Assembly (NCBI RefSeq): GCF_019331795.1
Contig: NZ_JAHPZL010000008.1
Coordinates: forward strand, 487,004 to 551,003
Reading direction: 5' to 3'
DNA length: 64,000 nt
DNA from: Austwickia sp. TVS 96-490-7B
Lineage (GTDB): Bacteria > Actinomycetota > Actinomycetes > Actinomycetales > Dermatophilaceae
The translations under genes were made by a program, and so were the position numbers. Shown one piece after another: positions 39,027 through 48,719 of this stretch. Under the pieces are notes generated by a model that had not been told where the DNA came from, ran no database searches, and worked only from the letters and a program-made list of their open reading frames with translations. Each line of letters begins with the position of its first letter. Position 1 is the first letter of the stretch.

Positions 39027-40802
39027 TCAGCCCTCCCCGCCGGGGTGCTCCTGCTCCCGCGCCGCAGCCAGATCCGCCGCGCTCACCCCAGCCAACGCCC
39101 GCTCCACTGTCGGGACGCTCGCTAACAGTCGCCGCGTATATGGCTGCTGCGGCGCGGTGAAGATCTCTTCGGTCGTCCCCACTTCGACGACCTGCCCAGC
39201 TTTCATCACAGCCACACGCTCGCACACATGTCTGACAACGGACAGGTCATGCGAGACAAACACCATCGTCAGGCCCATTTCCTCGACGAGGTCTGCCAAC
39301 ACATTCAATACCTGCGCACGGACCGACACATCCAACGCGCTGACCGGTTCGTCGGCAAGCAAGATCTGCGGACGGGGACCAATTGCCCGAGCGATCGATA
39401 GCCGCTGGCGCTGCCCCCCAGAAAACTGGTGCGGATATCGCTGCGCCGACACCGGATCGATCCCTACCGCGGATAACACCTCAACAATCCGCGCGTGATG
39501 GTCGGCGGATCCCACCGCGACCAGCGGTTCACGCAGACTGGACTGCACGGTGCGCCGTGGATCGAACGACCCTCTGGGGTCCTGGAAGACCATCTGCAAC
39601 TGACGCCGCAAGAAGCCCAACCCGGACTCCGGGCGACCGCTGACCAGCTGCCCGTCGACGTGAACCGTCCCGGCCGTTGGACGATCCAGACCGGCCAACA
39701 GCCGCAGCAAGGTCGATTTGCCACACCCTGATTCCCCGACAATCCCCCACCGTTCGCCGCGACGCATGGTCAGATCGACATCGCGTAATGCCACAACCTG
39801 GGGAGCCGGTCCGCGCCACGCAGTTCGCGGTCGCCGATAGACGCGAGTCAACCCGCTGATCTCGACGTACGGCGATGCTTCATCACCCGGCCCGGGCAGC
39901 GGAGCGGGCAGCGTATCTCTGTCCGCGGAAACGGATGACACCGAAGCTGTCACCGGAGGGGCCACCGCGACATCACCAGGGCGAAGGACCCGAAGGCGGC
40001 CGCGTTCGTCGACATCTCGCAGATCAGAGGCAGCAACGAGCGCCTGAGTGTACTCATGTTGAGGTGAGGTCAACACCTGCCCTACCTCACCGGACTCGAC
40101 GATTTTTCCGTCGCGCATCACAATGACGCGTTCACAGGTCGTCGCCACCACCGCCAAGTCGTGGCTGATGAACAACAGCCCCGTGTGACGCTCCTGCACT
40201 CCGGCCACGATGAGGTCCAGCACATTCGCTTGAACTGTCACATCTAAGGCGGTGGTCGGTTCGTCACAGATGAGCAGATCCGGCGAATGAGCCAAAGCCA
40301 TGGCCAACACCACGCGCTGCCGCTGTCCTCCAGAGAGTTGGTGGGGGTAGGCGCGCACCGCCTGCTCTGGGTCGGGCAACCGTACCTCGCGCAGCAGAGC
40401 AACGACCTCGTCACGCCCACCCCGGGACGCGTCGCCATGGATGCGCAACGCTTCCGCGACCTGCCTACCCACCCGCATGGTCGGATTTAACGCTGTCATC
40501 GGTTCCTGAAACACCATCCCGAGGCGTCGCCCCCGAAGCGGGGCGAGTTCACGCTCGGTACGGGCGAGGAGGTCACCTCCTTCACCCTGTAACTCCACCG
40601 TCCCAGTGGCCCGCAGCGATTCGGGCAGGAGACCCATCACGGCGAGCGCAGTCAGGGTTTTGCCGGAGCCGGATTCCCCGATCAGGCCGACCCGTTCACC
40701 GCGGGCGATAGACAGGTTGATGCTGTCGACGAGGACGGTGTCGCGGTGGGTGATGGTGAGCCCCCGGACGGTGAGCAACGGCTTTGGTGCGGGGTGGGTC
40801 AT
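39027..40802 (-). CDS. dipeptide/oligopeptide ABC transporter, fused double ATPase
   Basis: A 591-aa fusion of DppD-like (about 1-260) and DppF-like (about 310-560) ATPases. Each half has Walker A (GESGSGKT and GESGCGKS), the signature LSGGQRQR or FSGGQRQR, and Walker B (LLICDEPTTALD and ILLADEPVSALD). It powers the peptide/nickel permease encoded just upstream. The ATG overlaps the permease stop as ATGA. Substrate cannot be set from the ATPases. Confidence 0.92.
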   Translation of the reverse strand: MTHPAPKPLLTVRGLTITHRDTVLVDSINLSIARGERVGLIGESGSGKTLTALAVMGLLPESLRATGTVELQGEGGDLLARTERELAPLRGRRLGMVFQEPMTALNPTMRVGRQVAEALRIHGDASRGGRDEVVALLREVRLPDPEQAVRAYPHQLSGGQRQRVVLAMALAHSPDLLICDEPTTALDVTVQANVLDLIVAGVQERHTGLLFISHDLAVVATTCERVIVMRDGKIVESGEVGQVLTSPQHEYTQALVAASDLRDVDERGRLRVLRPGDVAVAPPVTASVSSVSADRDTLPAPLPGPGDEASPYVEISGLTRVYRRPRTAWRGPAPQVVALRDVDLTMRRGERWGIVGESGCGKSTLLRLLAGLDRPTAGTVHVDGQLVSGRPESGLGFLRRQLQMVFQDPRGSFDPRRTVQSSLREPLVAVGSADHHARIVEVLSAVGIDPVSAQRYPHQFSGGQRQRLSIARAIGPRPQILLADEPVSALDVSVRAQVLNVLADLVEEMGLTMVFVSHDLSVVRHVCERVAVMKAGQVVEVGTTEEIFTAPQQPYTRRLLASVPTVERALAGVSAADLAAAREQEHPGGEG

Positions 40803-41632
40803 GGCCGGTCGTCGATTCGGGGGTCGAGGAGGTCGCGGGCGCCGTCGCCGAGGAGGTTGAAGCCGAGGACGGCCAGTGCGACGGCAGCGCCCGGGAAGAG
40901 CACCAGGAGGGGTTGGGTGGCGAGGTAGTCCTGGCCTTCTTGGAGCATGCGGCCCCAGCTGGGTGTGGGGGGTGGGGTGCCCAGGCCGAGGTAGGACAGG
41001 CCTGCTTCGGCGAGGACAGCCATTCCGAAGGACACCGAGGATTGCACGATGACGGTCCCGGCTATGTTGGGCAGGACGTGGCTGAGGGCGATTCGCCAGG
41101 GGCGTCGACCAGCGACTCTGGCGGCCAGCACATAGTCGGTGTTCATGACGTGCAGGGTGCCCGATCGGGCGAGGCGGGCGAAGGCGGGGATGGTGGCGAT
41201 ACCGATGGCGAGCATGGCCATGGTGGTGCTGCCGCCGAATACTGCAGCGAACATGATGGCCAGGAGGAGGGCGGGGAAGGCCAGAAGGATGTCGTTGGTG
41301 CGCATCACGAGTTGCTCGAGGAATCGGTGGCGGCTCATTGCGGCGTGGACGCCTAGGGGGACGCCGACGAGGGCGGCGACGCCGACGGAGACCACTCCGA
41401 CGAGCAGGGTGGTGCGGCTGCCGTGCATGAGTCGGCTAAACACATCTCGGCCGAGCGTGTCGGTGCCGCACCAGTGCTCTGTGGAGGGCGGGAGGAGCCG
41501 TGGGGTGTTGTCCACCAGGATCGGATCGTAGGGGGTCCACAGCCAGGAGGTCATGGCCATCAGCACGAGCGAGCTGACCAGGATCAGCCCCAGGGTCAGG
41601 GGGATGTTGGTGTGGGCGGGCCGGCGGCTCAT
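40799..41632 (-). CDS. ABC transporter permease, DppC type
   Basis: A 277-aa inner-membrane permease, six predicted helices. N-terminal STEHWCGTDTLGRDVFSRLMHGSR and the EAA loop around LPNIAGTVIVQ and AEAGLSYLGLGTPPPTPSWG are the DppC/OppC hallmarks. It forms a heterodimer with the DppB-type protein. ATGA overlaps at both its ends show tight operon coupling. Confidence 0.93.
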   Translation of the reverse strand: MSRRPAHTNIPLTLGLILVSSLVLMAMTSWLWTPYDPILVDNTPRLLPPSTEHWCGTDTLGRDVFSRLMHGSRTTLLVGVVSVGVAALVGVPLGVHAAMSRHRFLEQLVMRTNDILLAFPALLLAIMFAAVFGGSTTMAMLAIGIATIPAFARLARSGTLHVMNTDYVLAARVAGRRPWRIALSHVLPNIAGTVIVQSSVSFGMAVLAEAGLSYLGLGTPPPTPSWGRMLQEGQDYLATQPLLVLFPGAAVALAVLGFNLLGDGARDLLDPRIDDRP

Positions 41633-42576
41633 GACGCGTCCCGGAAGCGAGGGTCGAGCAGGGTGTAGAGCAGGTCGGTGATGAAGGACACCGTCAAGAC
41701 GATGACGACGAGGGTCATGACGATGTCCTGGACGAGGATGAGGTCGCGGGCACCAACAGCGTCGAGGAGGAGGCTACCGATGCCGTGGACGACGAAGACG
41801 CGTTCGATGACGACGGCGCCGACGAGCATGGCGGACAGTTGGATCCCGACGATCGTCACGACTGGTACGGCGGCATTGCGCAGTCCGTGTCGGATCAGCG
41901 CTTGGGCTGAGGTGAGCCCTTTGGCGCGGGCGGTGCGTAGGTAATCCTCGCGGAGCACATCGAGGACGGCGCTGCGTAGGTAGCGGGAGAGGACAGCGGA
42001 TTGGACGAGTCCGAGGGAGAACGCGGGGAGCGCGAGGTGTCGTAGGAAGCCGATGGGGTTGGTGGACGGTGCGACCCATCCGGAGGAGGGGAGAAGTCGC
42101 CAGTGCACTGATAGGAGGGCGACGAGCAGCATCGCGGCGAGGAAGGCGGGAATGGCGACGCCTAGTTGTGACAGGGCCGTCAGGATTGCCCCGTCAAGGT
42201 GGCGTCGGCGTATCGCCATGAGGGTGCCGGTGGGTACGGCGATGAGGAGGGCGATGAGGAGAGCTGTCAGCACGAGCCAGGTGGTGACGGCGAGCGCGTC
42301 GAGGAGTCGTGGGGCGATGAGGTCGCCGGAGACGTAGCTGTGTCCGAGGTTTCCGGTGGCGAGTCCTTGGATCCAGCTGAGGTATTGCTGGATGAGGGGA
42401 CGGTCGAGGCCGTAGTCGTGTCGGAGTGCGGCTACTGATTCTTCGGTCGCGGAGACTCCCAGGCTGACGCGAGCTGGGTCGCCGGGGAGGATGTTCATGA
42501 AGCCGAAGACGATCACGCTGCTGGCGAGCAAGCTCACCAGCAGCACCCCTACACGTCGTCCCAGGGTCCAGGCCAT
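41629..42576 (-). CDS. ABC transporter permease, DppB type
   Basis: A 315-aa inner-membrane permease. FGFMNILPGDPAR near residue 30, the YGLDRPLIQQYLSW segment, and the EAA-loop EDYLRTARAKGLTSAQAL with GAVVIERVFVVHGIGSLL are typical of DppB/OppB. ATG 42576 is chosen because the first helix starts just after it; a frame extension to 42648 overlaps the preceding gene and looks spurious. It follows the binding protein stop after 7 nt. Confidence 0.93.
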   Translation of the reverse strand: MAWTLGRRVGVLLVSLLASSVIVFGFMNILPGDPARVSLGVSATEESVAALRHDYGLDRPLIQQYLSWIQGLATGNLGHSYVSGDLIAPRLLDALAVTTWLVLTALLIALLIAVPTGTLMAIRRRHLDGAILTALSQLGVAIPAFLAAMLLVALLSVHWRLLPSSGWVAPSTNPIGFLRHLALPAFSLGLVQSAVLSRYLRSAVLDVLREDYLRTARAKGLTSAQALIRHGLRNAAVPVVTIVGIQLSAMLVGAVVIERVFVVHGIGSLLLDAVGARDLILVQDIVMTLVVIVLTVSFITDLLYTLLDPRFRDAS

Positions 42577-42583
42577 GTCGGGT

Positions 42584-44107
42584 TCAGTCGCGACTGAGTG
42601 CGGTGAGGTCGAATGACTCGGTGAGCTGGTTTTTGGCCAGTCCGGCAACGGAGGTGTCGGTGACCATCAGGTTGGGCATGAGGAACAACCAATCTGCGGC
42701 GGCGTCCTCGGAGATGATTTTGGCGGCTTCTTTCATTTTGGTGATTTGGGTCGTTTCGTCGCCAGTGTCGGCGGCGGTGAGGTCGTCGGTAACGGCGCTA
42801 TTTTGGTAGTGCAAGTAGTAGTCGGAGTTCCCGAAGACAGTGCCGATGTCGCGGGGTTCGACGTGGGCGACGATGGAGGCGTCGTAGTCACTGTTTTGGA
42901 AGACCTTGGTCAGCCAGGTGGGGAATTCCATGGTGTCCATGGTCACGGTGAAGCCAACTTGTTCGAGCTGGCTCTTTACCACAGGCCCGCACGAGACGGC
43001 GTAGGGCGCGTTAGGAATGCGCAGCCGGATGGCCGGGTGGGGTTTTTTGGCGTCGGCGAGCAGTGACTTGGCTTTGTCAGGATCGTACGGGGCGACTCCG
43101 GTGAGGTCTTCATACCAGGGGTCGGTGGGAGGGACCATGCTGCCGATGAGGGTGCCTTTGCCGCCCCAACATTTGTCGAGGAGGCTGCGGTGGTCGATGG
43201 CTGCTCGGGCGGCTTGGCGGACAGCTTTGTCGGCGAAGGCCCCTTTAGCGTTATTGAAGGACAGGACAACTTCGCCGTTGGTGGTGCCTTCGATCGTGCG
43301 GAAACGGCCGGTGTCGGAGAACCGGGGTAGGGCGTCTGGCTGGACGACGGAGAGGATGTTGATCCCACCAGAGAGCATCGCGTTGGTGAGCGCTGAAGTG
43401 TCGGTCATGTATTTGAAGGTGACCCGCTCATAGTGGGGGCGTTGTCCCCAATAGTCGGGATTACGGTTCAGCGTGAGCGATTGTCCGGGCACCCATTTGG
43501 AAACGGTATAGGGGCCGGTGCCGACGGGTTTCTTGGCGAGGTCGGTGACGCCAGTACGAGAAAACATCGCGCCGGCACGGGTCGCTGCCATCCGGTAGAG
43601 CCAGTCGTTGCTGGGTTTTTCGAGGACGATCTGCACGGTTTTACCCGAGAGGATTTTGACGTCCTTGACGTTGCGCATGGTGGCTGCGGCAGCGTTGGTC
43701 CACCGGTTTTTGGCGCGTTCCACGGAAAACTTGACGTCTTCGGGGGTGAAGACGGCGCCGTTGGAGAATTTGGCGTTGTCGACGAGCTCGAAGGTGTAGG
43801 TCGACCGGTCCGGAGAGACCTGCCACGCTTTGGCGAGACTGCCGGTGATACGCCCGTTCTGGTCGACGCGCACGAGTCCTTCGTAGACGTTGGTCAGCAA
43901 CGCTTGGGGGACTGATGCGGCGTCGGTGGCACCCAGGTCGAGGGTGGGTGGTGCCAGCGCCATGCCGACGGTCAGCCCGGCGCCGTCGCCGTTGCTGGTG
44001 CCTTCGGGGTCGGCGCCGGCAGAGCATCCTGCCAGGACTGCTGCGGTGACGCCCGTCGTCACGAGTGCCACCGCACGGGTGTGCGCTCGTCGGGACCGTC
44101 CGGTCAT
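42584..44107 (-). CDS. peptide-type ABC substrate-binding lipoprotein
   Basis: A 507-aa SBP_bac_5 family receptor anchored outside the membrane: signal peptide with lipobox LAGC (Cys at about residue 28), then VGMALAPPTLDLGATDAAS, VYEGLVRVDQNGRITGSLAKAW, FSNGAVFTPEDVKFSVERA and VGTGPYTVSKW, the standard motifs of dipeptide/oligopeptide-binding proteins. First gene of a five-gene unit (binding protein, two permeases, double ATPase, nuclease/helicase). ATG 44107 has GGGAGGACAGG upstream. Substrate unknown; peptides or nickel-like ligands are possible. Confidence 0.92.
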   Translation of the reverse strand: MTGRSRRAHTRAVALVTTGVTAAVLAGCSAGADPEGTSNGDGAGLTVGMALAPPTLDLGATDAASVPQALLTNVYEGLVRVDQNGRITGSLAKAWQVSPDRSTYTFELVDNAKFSNGAVFTPEDVKFSVERAKNRWTNAAAATMRNVKDVKILSGKTVQIVLEKPSNDWLYRMAATRAGAMFSRTGVTDLAKKPVGTGPYTVSKWVPGQSLTLNRNPDYWGQRPHYERVTFKYMTDTSALTNAMLSGGINILSVVQPDALPRFSDTGRFRTIEGTTNGEVVLSFNNAKGAFADKAVRQAARAAIDHRSLLDKCWGGKGTLIGSMVPPTDPWYEDLTGVAPYDPDKAKSLLADAKKPHPAIRLRIPNAPYAVSCGPVVKSQLEQVGFTVTMDTMEFPTWLTKVFQNSDYDASIVAHVEPRDIGTVFGNSDYYLHYQNSAVTDDLTAADTGDETTQITKMKEAAKIISEDAAADWLFLMPNLMVTDTSVAGLAKNQLTESFDLTALSRD

Positions 44108-44215
44108 GCCTGTCCTCCCTGGCTTCAGCCCGCCTCACGCGGGACTCGAACGATCGTAAGACCTGCGGCCGCCACCTGTTGACAACCACGGTGTGATGGG
44201 AAGGGCAATACAACT

Positions 44216-44242
44216 TACGCTCACGTAGGTTACGGTTCCGTA
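44216..44242. promoter_or_regulatory. tandem dyad operator before the acyl-CoA ligase
   Basis: Half-sites TACG (44216), CGTA (44224), TACG (44231), CGTA (44239): two dyads exactly 15 bp apart, followed by a -10-like TAGATA (44241-44246). The arrangement suits a TetR-type repressor controlling fatty-acid use. Confidence 0.5.
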
Positions 44243-44272
44243 GATAGGTTCTTGACCGAGATCGAGGTACCC

Positions 44273-46024
44273 ATGGCCTTCTCCCACCTGCCTGCGCTGA
44301 TCGCTGCATCCGTGCACACCCACCCCGACCAGCGGGCCTTGAGTCTGCCCGCAGGTGAATCCGGGACACAGCTCACGTACGCCCAGATGTGGGCCCGGGC
44401 TCGACACCTCGGGGTCGCTTTGCGGCGTTGCGGGGTAGGAAAAGGCGATCGGGTCGGGATCTTCGGGGGAAACAGCCCAGAATGGACCCTCGTCGATCTG
44501 GCGTTGCTCCAGGTCGGTGCGATCAGTGTGACGCTCTACCAGACGTCCAGCGCAGCTCAGGTGCGGCATATCCTCAACGATTCCGAAGCTGTGCTCGCCT
44601 TCGTGGGCGGCAACAGCGAGGCTGACCGGCTGGCTCAGGTGCGCGCTGAGATCCCCACCCTGCGTGACGTGGTGGGCCTCAGTGACCTTGAGGCGTTCCA
44701 CGGTCCGGAACCCACCGCTGAGGAGCTGTCCGACCTGGATGCCTGTACCGCGCAGCTCGCCGAGGACGATCTGTTCACGATCATCTACACCTCCGGGACG
44801 ACCGGAGAACCCAAGGGCGCCTGCCTGTCCCACGGCAATATGCTCGCCCAGGTTGCGGCGATCCACCAGCTCTACCGGCTGGAACCTGGCATGCGCAGTA
44901 TGTGCTTCTTGCCGTTGTCGCACGCTTACGAACGCGGGTGGACCTATGTGGTGCTCTCTTGCGGCGTGGAAAACGTCTATGTCACAGACCCACGGTCAGT
45001 GGCTGACGCCATGGTGACAATCCGCCCCGACGTCTTTTGTTCGGTGCCACGTCTCTACGAAAAAGTCTTCACCGTCGCTCAGGACATGGCCGGTGACGGG
45101 CCGCGACGTCGCCTGTTTGACCGGGCAGTCGCCATCGGGTTGGCGACCCAACGTCGGATCCGTCAGGGACGTCCGGTCCCGACGTACCTCTCACTGGCGA
45201 ACGGACTAGCGGACCGAATGGTGCTGCATCACGTGCGGGATGCGGTGGGCGGCCGCAAAGCCGTGATGGCCTGCGGCGGCGCACCGCTACGTCGGGAAGT
45301 CGTGGAATTCTTCCTCGCCGCAGGTCTGGACATCTACGAAGGCTACGGTCTGACTGAGACCTCCCCGATGGTCAGTTGCAATGCTCCGGGACGCACCAAA
45401 ATCGGGTCAGCAGGCAAGCCAATTCCCGGCTGTGAGGTACGCATCGCCGACGACGGAGAAATCCACGTCCGCGGCACCAACGTCTGCCACGGCTACTGGA
45501 AGCGCCCCGATCTGACCGAGGAATCCTGGACTGACGGCTGGTTCCGCACCGGTGACGTGGGACACCTTGACCAGGACGGATACCTCTACATCACTGACCG
45601 CATCAAAGACCTCATCATTACCGCGCAGGGCAAAAACGTCGCCCCCGGCCCCATCGAATCCGCGCTGTCCGCTGACCCACTGATCGCTTCGGCAGTCATC
45701 GTCGGTGACGATCGTCGCTACCTCGTCGCCCTCATCGAACCAGACGTCGAAACCCTGCAGCGGCTAGCCCGCGACCGCGGCTGGCCGGAGGAAGACTTGC
45801 CCACCCTCATCGAGCGTGACGAAGTGAAAGAAACCTATGCCGCGCTGATCCGCGCGGTCGGCGCAGAAGCTGCGCCGTACGAACAGATCAAACGATTCCG
45901 GCTGCTCCCCGCGCCGCTGACCATGGGATCGGGCGACCTGACCCCCACCTTGAAAGTTCGTCGGCGCGCTGTGGAAGAGCACTACCTTCACCTGATCGAG
46001 GAGATGTACGCCGAGCCCCGGTGA
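44273..46024 (+). CDS. long-chain acyl-CoA synthetase (AMP-binding)
   Basis: A 583-aa adenylate-forming enzyme activating fatty acids to acyl-CoA. The P-loop TIIYTSGTTGEPKGACLSH, the YEGYGLTETSP motif, GWFRTGDVGHLDQDGY and the A8-hinge DRIKDLIITAQGKNVAP are all intact, and the C-terminal catalytic Lys lies in LTPTLKVRR. Resembles mycobacterial FadD15-type ligases. ATG 44273 has GAGG 6 nt upstream; the longer TTG start at 44252 is less likely. Divergent from the peptide transporter operon. A hairpin follows it. Confidence 0.92.
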   Translation: MAFSHLPALIAASVHTHPDQRALSLPAGESGTQLTYAQMWARARHLGVALRRCGVGKGDRVGIFGGNSPEWTLVDLALLQVGAISVTLYQTSSAAQVRHILNDSEAVLAFVGGNSEADRLAQVRAEIPTLRDVVGLSDLEAFHGPEPTAEELSDLDACTAQLAEDDLFTIIYTSGTTGEPKGACLSHGNMLAQVAAIHQLYRLEPGMRSMCFLPLSHAYERGWTYVVLSCGVENVYVTDPRSVADAMVTIRPDVFCSVPRLYEKVFTVAQDMAGDGPRRRLFDRAVAIGLATQRRIRQGRPVPTYLSLANGLADRMVLHHVRDAVGGRKAVMACGGAPLRREVVEFFLAAGLDIYEGYGLTETSPMVSCNAPGRTKIGSAGKPIPGCEVRIADDGEIHVRGTNVCHGYWKRPDLTEESWTDGWFRTGDVGHLDQDGYLYITDRIKDLIITAQGKNVAPGPIESALSADPLIASAVIVGDDRRYLVALIEPDVETLQRLARDRGWPEEDLPTLIERDEVKETYAALIRAVGAEAAPYEQIKRFRLLPAPLTMGSGDLTPTLKVRRRAVEEHYLHLIEEMYAEPR

Positions 46025-46041
46025 CCTCTTAACGCCGAGAC

Positions 46042-46076
46042 CCTCGGGGCGGCTCGTCCGCGAACTGCCCCCGAGG
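46042..46076. terminator. hairpin between convergent genes
   Basis: CCTCGGGG and CCCCGAGG, 8-bp stem, between the acyl-CoA ligase and DUF445 stops. Confidence 0.45.
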
Positions 46077-46084
46077 TCGGTGCA

Positions 46085-47338
46085 TCAGGGCGCTAGCAGC
46101 TTGCTGACGGTGTGAATAACCAGACCGGCCAGCCCACCCACCACGGTCCCGTTGATCCGAATGAACTGCAGGTCCCTCCCCACGTGCAGCTCGATCTTCT
46201 CAGCAGCCTCTTTGCCATCCCATCGGGCAATGACCTGGGAGATGATCGGAGCAAGTTCTGCGCCGTAGGTGTCAACCAGGTCGGCCACGGTGTCTCCGAC
46301 TCGTTCGTCGACCCGAGCGCGCAGCTCAGGTTCGGCGACGAGCCGCTCCCCCAACCGGCGAAGCTCTTTGGCGATGCGTTCCCGCAACACGCTGTGCTCT
46401 TCCTCCAAAGCGCGCTGCAAGGCGGTGCGGGTCACCTCCCACACCGACATCGCGGTGTCCGCGGTCTGCGGGTGCGTCAGGAGGCGCTCCTTGATGGTCT
46501 CGGCTCGCGCCATCGTCGCAGGGTCTTCCTGCAAGTCTCGGGCGAGATCACGCAGCAGGTCGTCAAGAGCCTGCCGGACCCGGTGGCCGCGATTGTCGCG
46601 CACATCCCGGATCCAGGTGACCGCCTCCAGATGCAACCGGTCAGCGACGATGTCGTTGACCCAGTTCGGCATCCAGGTGGGCGCCCGTTCCCCGATGATC
46701 GCCATGAACGTTTCCGGGTTTTCCACCAGCCAGGTATGCGCCTCAATGACGACGATATCGACGAGCGAGTGGTGGATCCCGTCGTCAACAACCTCTCCTA
46801 GCAACGCTCCCGCCAACGGGCTGACCGGTTCAGCGACCAACCGAGGCACCAGGGAATGCTCCACAAGCCCACGGACGTCGCCGGGTTCCACGCGGGTCAA
46901 CGCTCGGGCGAGCAGACCCGCGGTCTCGTCGGCAAGCCGCCGCGAATGCGCCGGGTCGTCCAACCACACACCCAGCCGCCGAGTGACATCCGCAGCGACG
47001 TACCGTTCCCTCGCAGCCTCCCCGGTGAGGAAGTTCCCGGTGACGAAATCTTCCAGTCCGTGAGCGAAAGTGTCTTTCTTTTTGGGAACCAGTGCGGTGT
47101 GTGGGATCGGGATGCCCATCGGGTGGCGGAACAACGCCGTCACCGCGAACCAGTCAGCCAGCGCCCCCACCATGGCCGCCTCGGCGGCGGCGTTGACATA
47201 AGCCAGCAGCCCATCCTGGTGCAAAGTGATCACGAATACCGCTGCAGCAGCGATCAGCAGACCGGTCGCGACACGTCTCATTCGGACGAATCCTCGACGT
47301 CGTTCCTCGTCTGCTTCAGAAAGGGCGATGGTGGCCAT
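46085..47338 (-). CDS. DUF445 family membrane protein
   Basis: A 417-aa protein with one N-terminal membrane helix (VATGLLIAAAAVFVITL, about residues 23-39), the family motif AEAAMVGALADWFAVTALFRHP at about 52-73, a long helical middle, and a second hydrophobic C-terminus (GGLAGLVIHTV). DUF445 (YjiN-like) proteins are of unknown function; the ADWFAVTALFRHP motif is diagnostic. ATG 47338 has GAGAAT 6 nt upstream, a possible leaderless start. Divergent from the FUSC gene. Confidence 0.88.
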   Translation of the reverse strand: MATIALSEADEERRRGFVRMRRVATGLLIAAAAVFVITLHQDGLLAYVNAAAEAAMVGALADWFAVTALFRHPMGIPIPHTALVPKKKDTFAHGLEDFVTGNFLTGEAARERYVAADVTRRLGVWLDDPAHSRRLADETAGLLARALTRVEPGDVRGLVEHSLVPRLVAEPVSPLAGALLGEVVDDGIHHSLVDIVVIEAHTWLVENPETFMAIIGERAPTWMPNWVNDIVADRLHLEAVTWIRDVRDNRGHRVRQALDDLLRDLARDLQEDPATMARAETIKERLLTHPQTADTAMSVWEVTRTALQRALEEEHSVLRERIAKELRRLGERLVAEPELRARVDERVGDTVADLVDTYGAELAPIISQVIARWDGKEAAEKIELHVGRDLQFIRINGTVVGGLAGLVIHTVSKLLAP

Positions 47339-47376
47339 GCCCGCATTCTCCCAAGTGGCCGTGGGATCCTGCGCGT

Positions 47377-48657
47377 GTGCTCACTGAACCACTGCGACAC
47401 CTCCGTGGAGCGTTGCGGCCAGGATGGCGCACCGACCACGCCACCGACGATGTCCTGCCCCGACGCAGCGCCCCGGTCGTGGTCACTGTGGCCCGGCTCA
47501 CCAGTGCTGCGGTCTTGGCGTATCTCCTCGCCGTGACCGTCACTCCCAACCTGAGCGACCTGACTGGGCCGTTGACCGCGCTGCTGGTCGTGCAGACCAA
47601 TACCTACGCGACGATGAAGATGGGTGTGCTGAGGATCCTCTCGGTCCTCACCGGGGTACTCGTCGCCATCGCCGTGTCCAGCTGGGTCGGCCTGTCCTGG
47701 TGGAGTCTCGGGCTGGTGATCGGGGCGTCTCTGCTCATCGGTCACGTCCTGCGATTAGGAGACAACCTTCTCGAAGCTCCGATCAGCGCCATGTTGATCC
47801 TCGGAGTGTCTGCCCACGACCTGGCTGCGGAGACCCGAATCCTCAACACCCTCATCGGTGCTGGGGTCGGCGCGGCGTTCTCCATGATCTTGCCGCCCTC
47901 GGTGGCCCCCGCCGGAGCCGGTCAGGCCGTACACAACGTCGCCCGAGGCATCGCCCGCACCGTACGACGAGCGGGTGAGCAGATGACCGAGGGCATCGAC
48001 CGCCACCGAGTGTCCCGGTGGCAGCAGGACACAGCGGCGCTCTTGCCGTTGGTGGATCGGGCCGGGGAGGCGGTAAGCCAAGTCGAGGAGAACCGTCGGC
48101 TCAATCCACGAGCGTTGGGGAGCATGGATGTGGTCCCTCGGTTGCGATCTGGGCTGGCAGCGTTGGAGCGCACCATCTTGTCGCTGCGCACGATGTATGC
48201 CTCGTTGGAGGATGAGATCCCCGTCACTGCGGGTCATCCGTCAGCCAGACATGTCGGCTACGACGAAGAGTTACGGTCCGCTTTTGCCGTGGTGCTGGTG
48301 GATATGGGGGACGCGGTGGAGGCGTTCGGGTCTTTGGTCGTTGCCGAAGCGGAAGGCCATGAGGAGCAGGCGGAGGAATCGTTGGCGCAGACGTTGGAGA
48401 TTTTGCGGGAGACCCGAGCAATCCTCACCGACCTGTATTTCGTCGACGGCCGGGAGAATCCAGCGGCGTGGCTGCTCCGCGGGTCAGTGCTCGCTGGCGT
48501 AGAAGGTGTGCTGCGAAATCTGGACGTGGAGGAACGCGCCCGGGAACGAGACCGACTCACAGCGGAGCAGCAGTCCCGGCTATCCCGGCTGACGTCGCTA
48601 CCCCGACGCAGCTCTCCCAGCTCATCCCGCGGGACCTCGCACGGCGAGCATCGCTGA
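47377..48657 (+). CDS. FUSC-family (aromatic acid exporter-like) membrane protein
   Basis: A 426-aa protein: five or six membrane helices in the first 180 residues (LTSAAVLAYLLAV, LLVVQTNTYATM, ILSVLTGVLVAIAVSSW, LGLVIGASLLIGHVL, and further), then a long cytosolic helical region rich in Arg and Glu with Ser/Arg-rich tail. This matches the FUSC/ArAE family of putative exporters. Substrate unknown. GTG 47377 lies 38 nt from the divergent DUF445 gene; no good Shine-Dalgarno site is seen. Confidence 0.83.
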   Translation: MLTEPLRHLRGALRPGWRTDHATDDVLPRRSAPVVVTVARLTSAAVLAYLLAVTVTPNLSDLTGPLTALLVVQTNTYATMKMGVLRILSVLTGVLVAIAVSSWVGLSWWSLGLVIGASLLIGHVLRLGDNLLEAPISAMLILGVSAHDLAAETRILNTLIGAGVGAAFSMILPPSVAPAGAGQAVHNVARGIARTVRRAGEQMTEGIDRHRVSRWQQDTAALLPLVDRAGEAVSQVEENRRLNPRALGSMDVVPRLRSGLAALERTILSLRTMYASLEDEIPVTAGHPSARHVGYDEELRSAFAVVLVDMGDAVEAFGSLVVAEAEGHEEQAEESLAQTLEILRETRAILTDLYFVDGRENPAAWLLRGSVLAGVEGVLRNLDVEERARERDRLTAEQQSRLSRLTSLPRRSSPSSSRGTSHGEHR

Positions 48658-48664
48658 GGAGAAA

Positions 48665-48709
48665 GTCCCCGGGGGACGCTGCCTCCTCGACAGCGACCAC
48701 CCCGGGGGT
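48665..48709. terminator. long imperfect hairpin
   Basis: GTCCCCGGGGGACGCTG pairs with CAGCGACCACCCCGGGGG with small bulges, between the convergent FUSC and DUF6308-like genes. Confidence 0.55.
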
Positions 48710-48719
48710 CATTCCGCGT

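Noticed and set aside
44135..44923. Minus-strand frame opposite the acyl-CoA ligase
   Set aside because: Entirely antisense to conserved AMP-binding motifs; no promoter or ribosome binding site.
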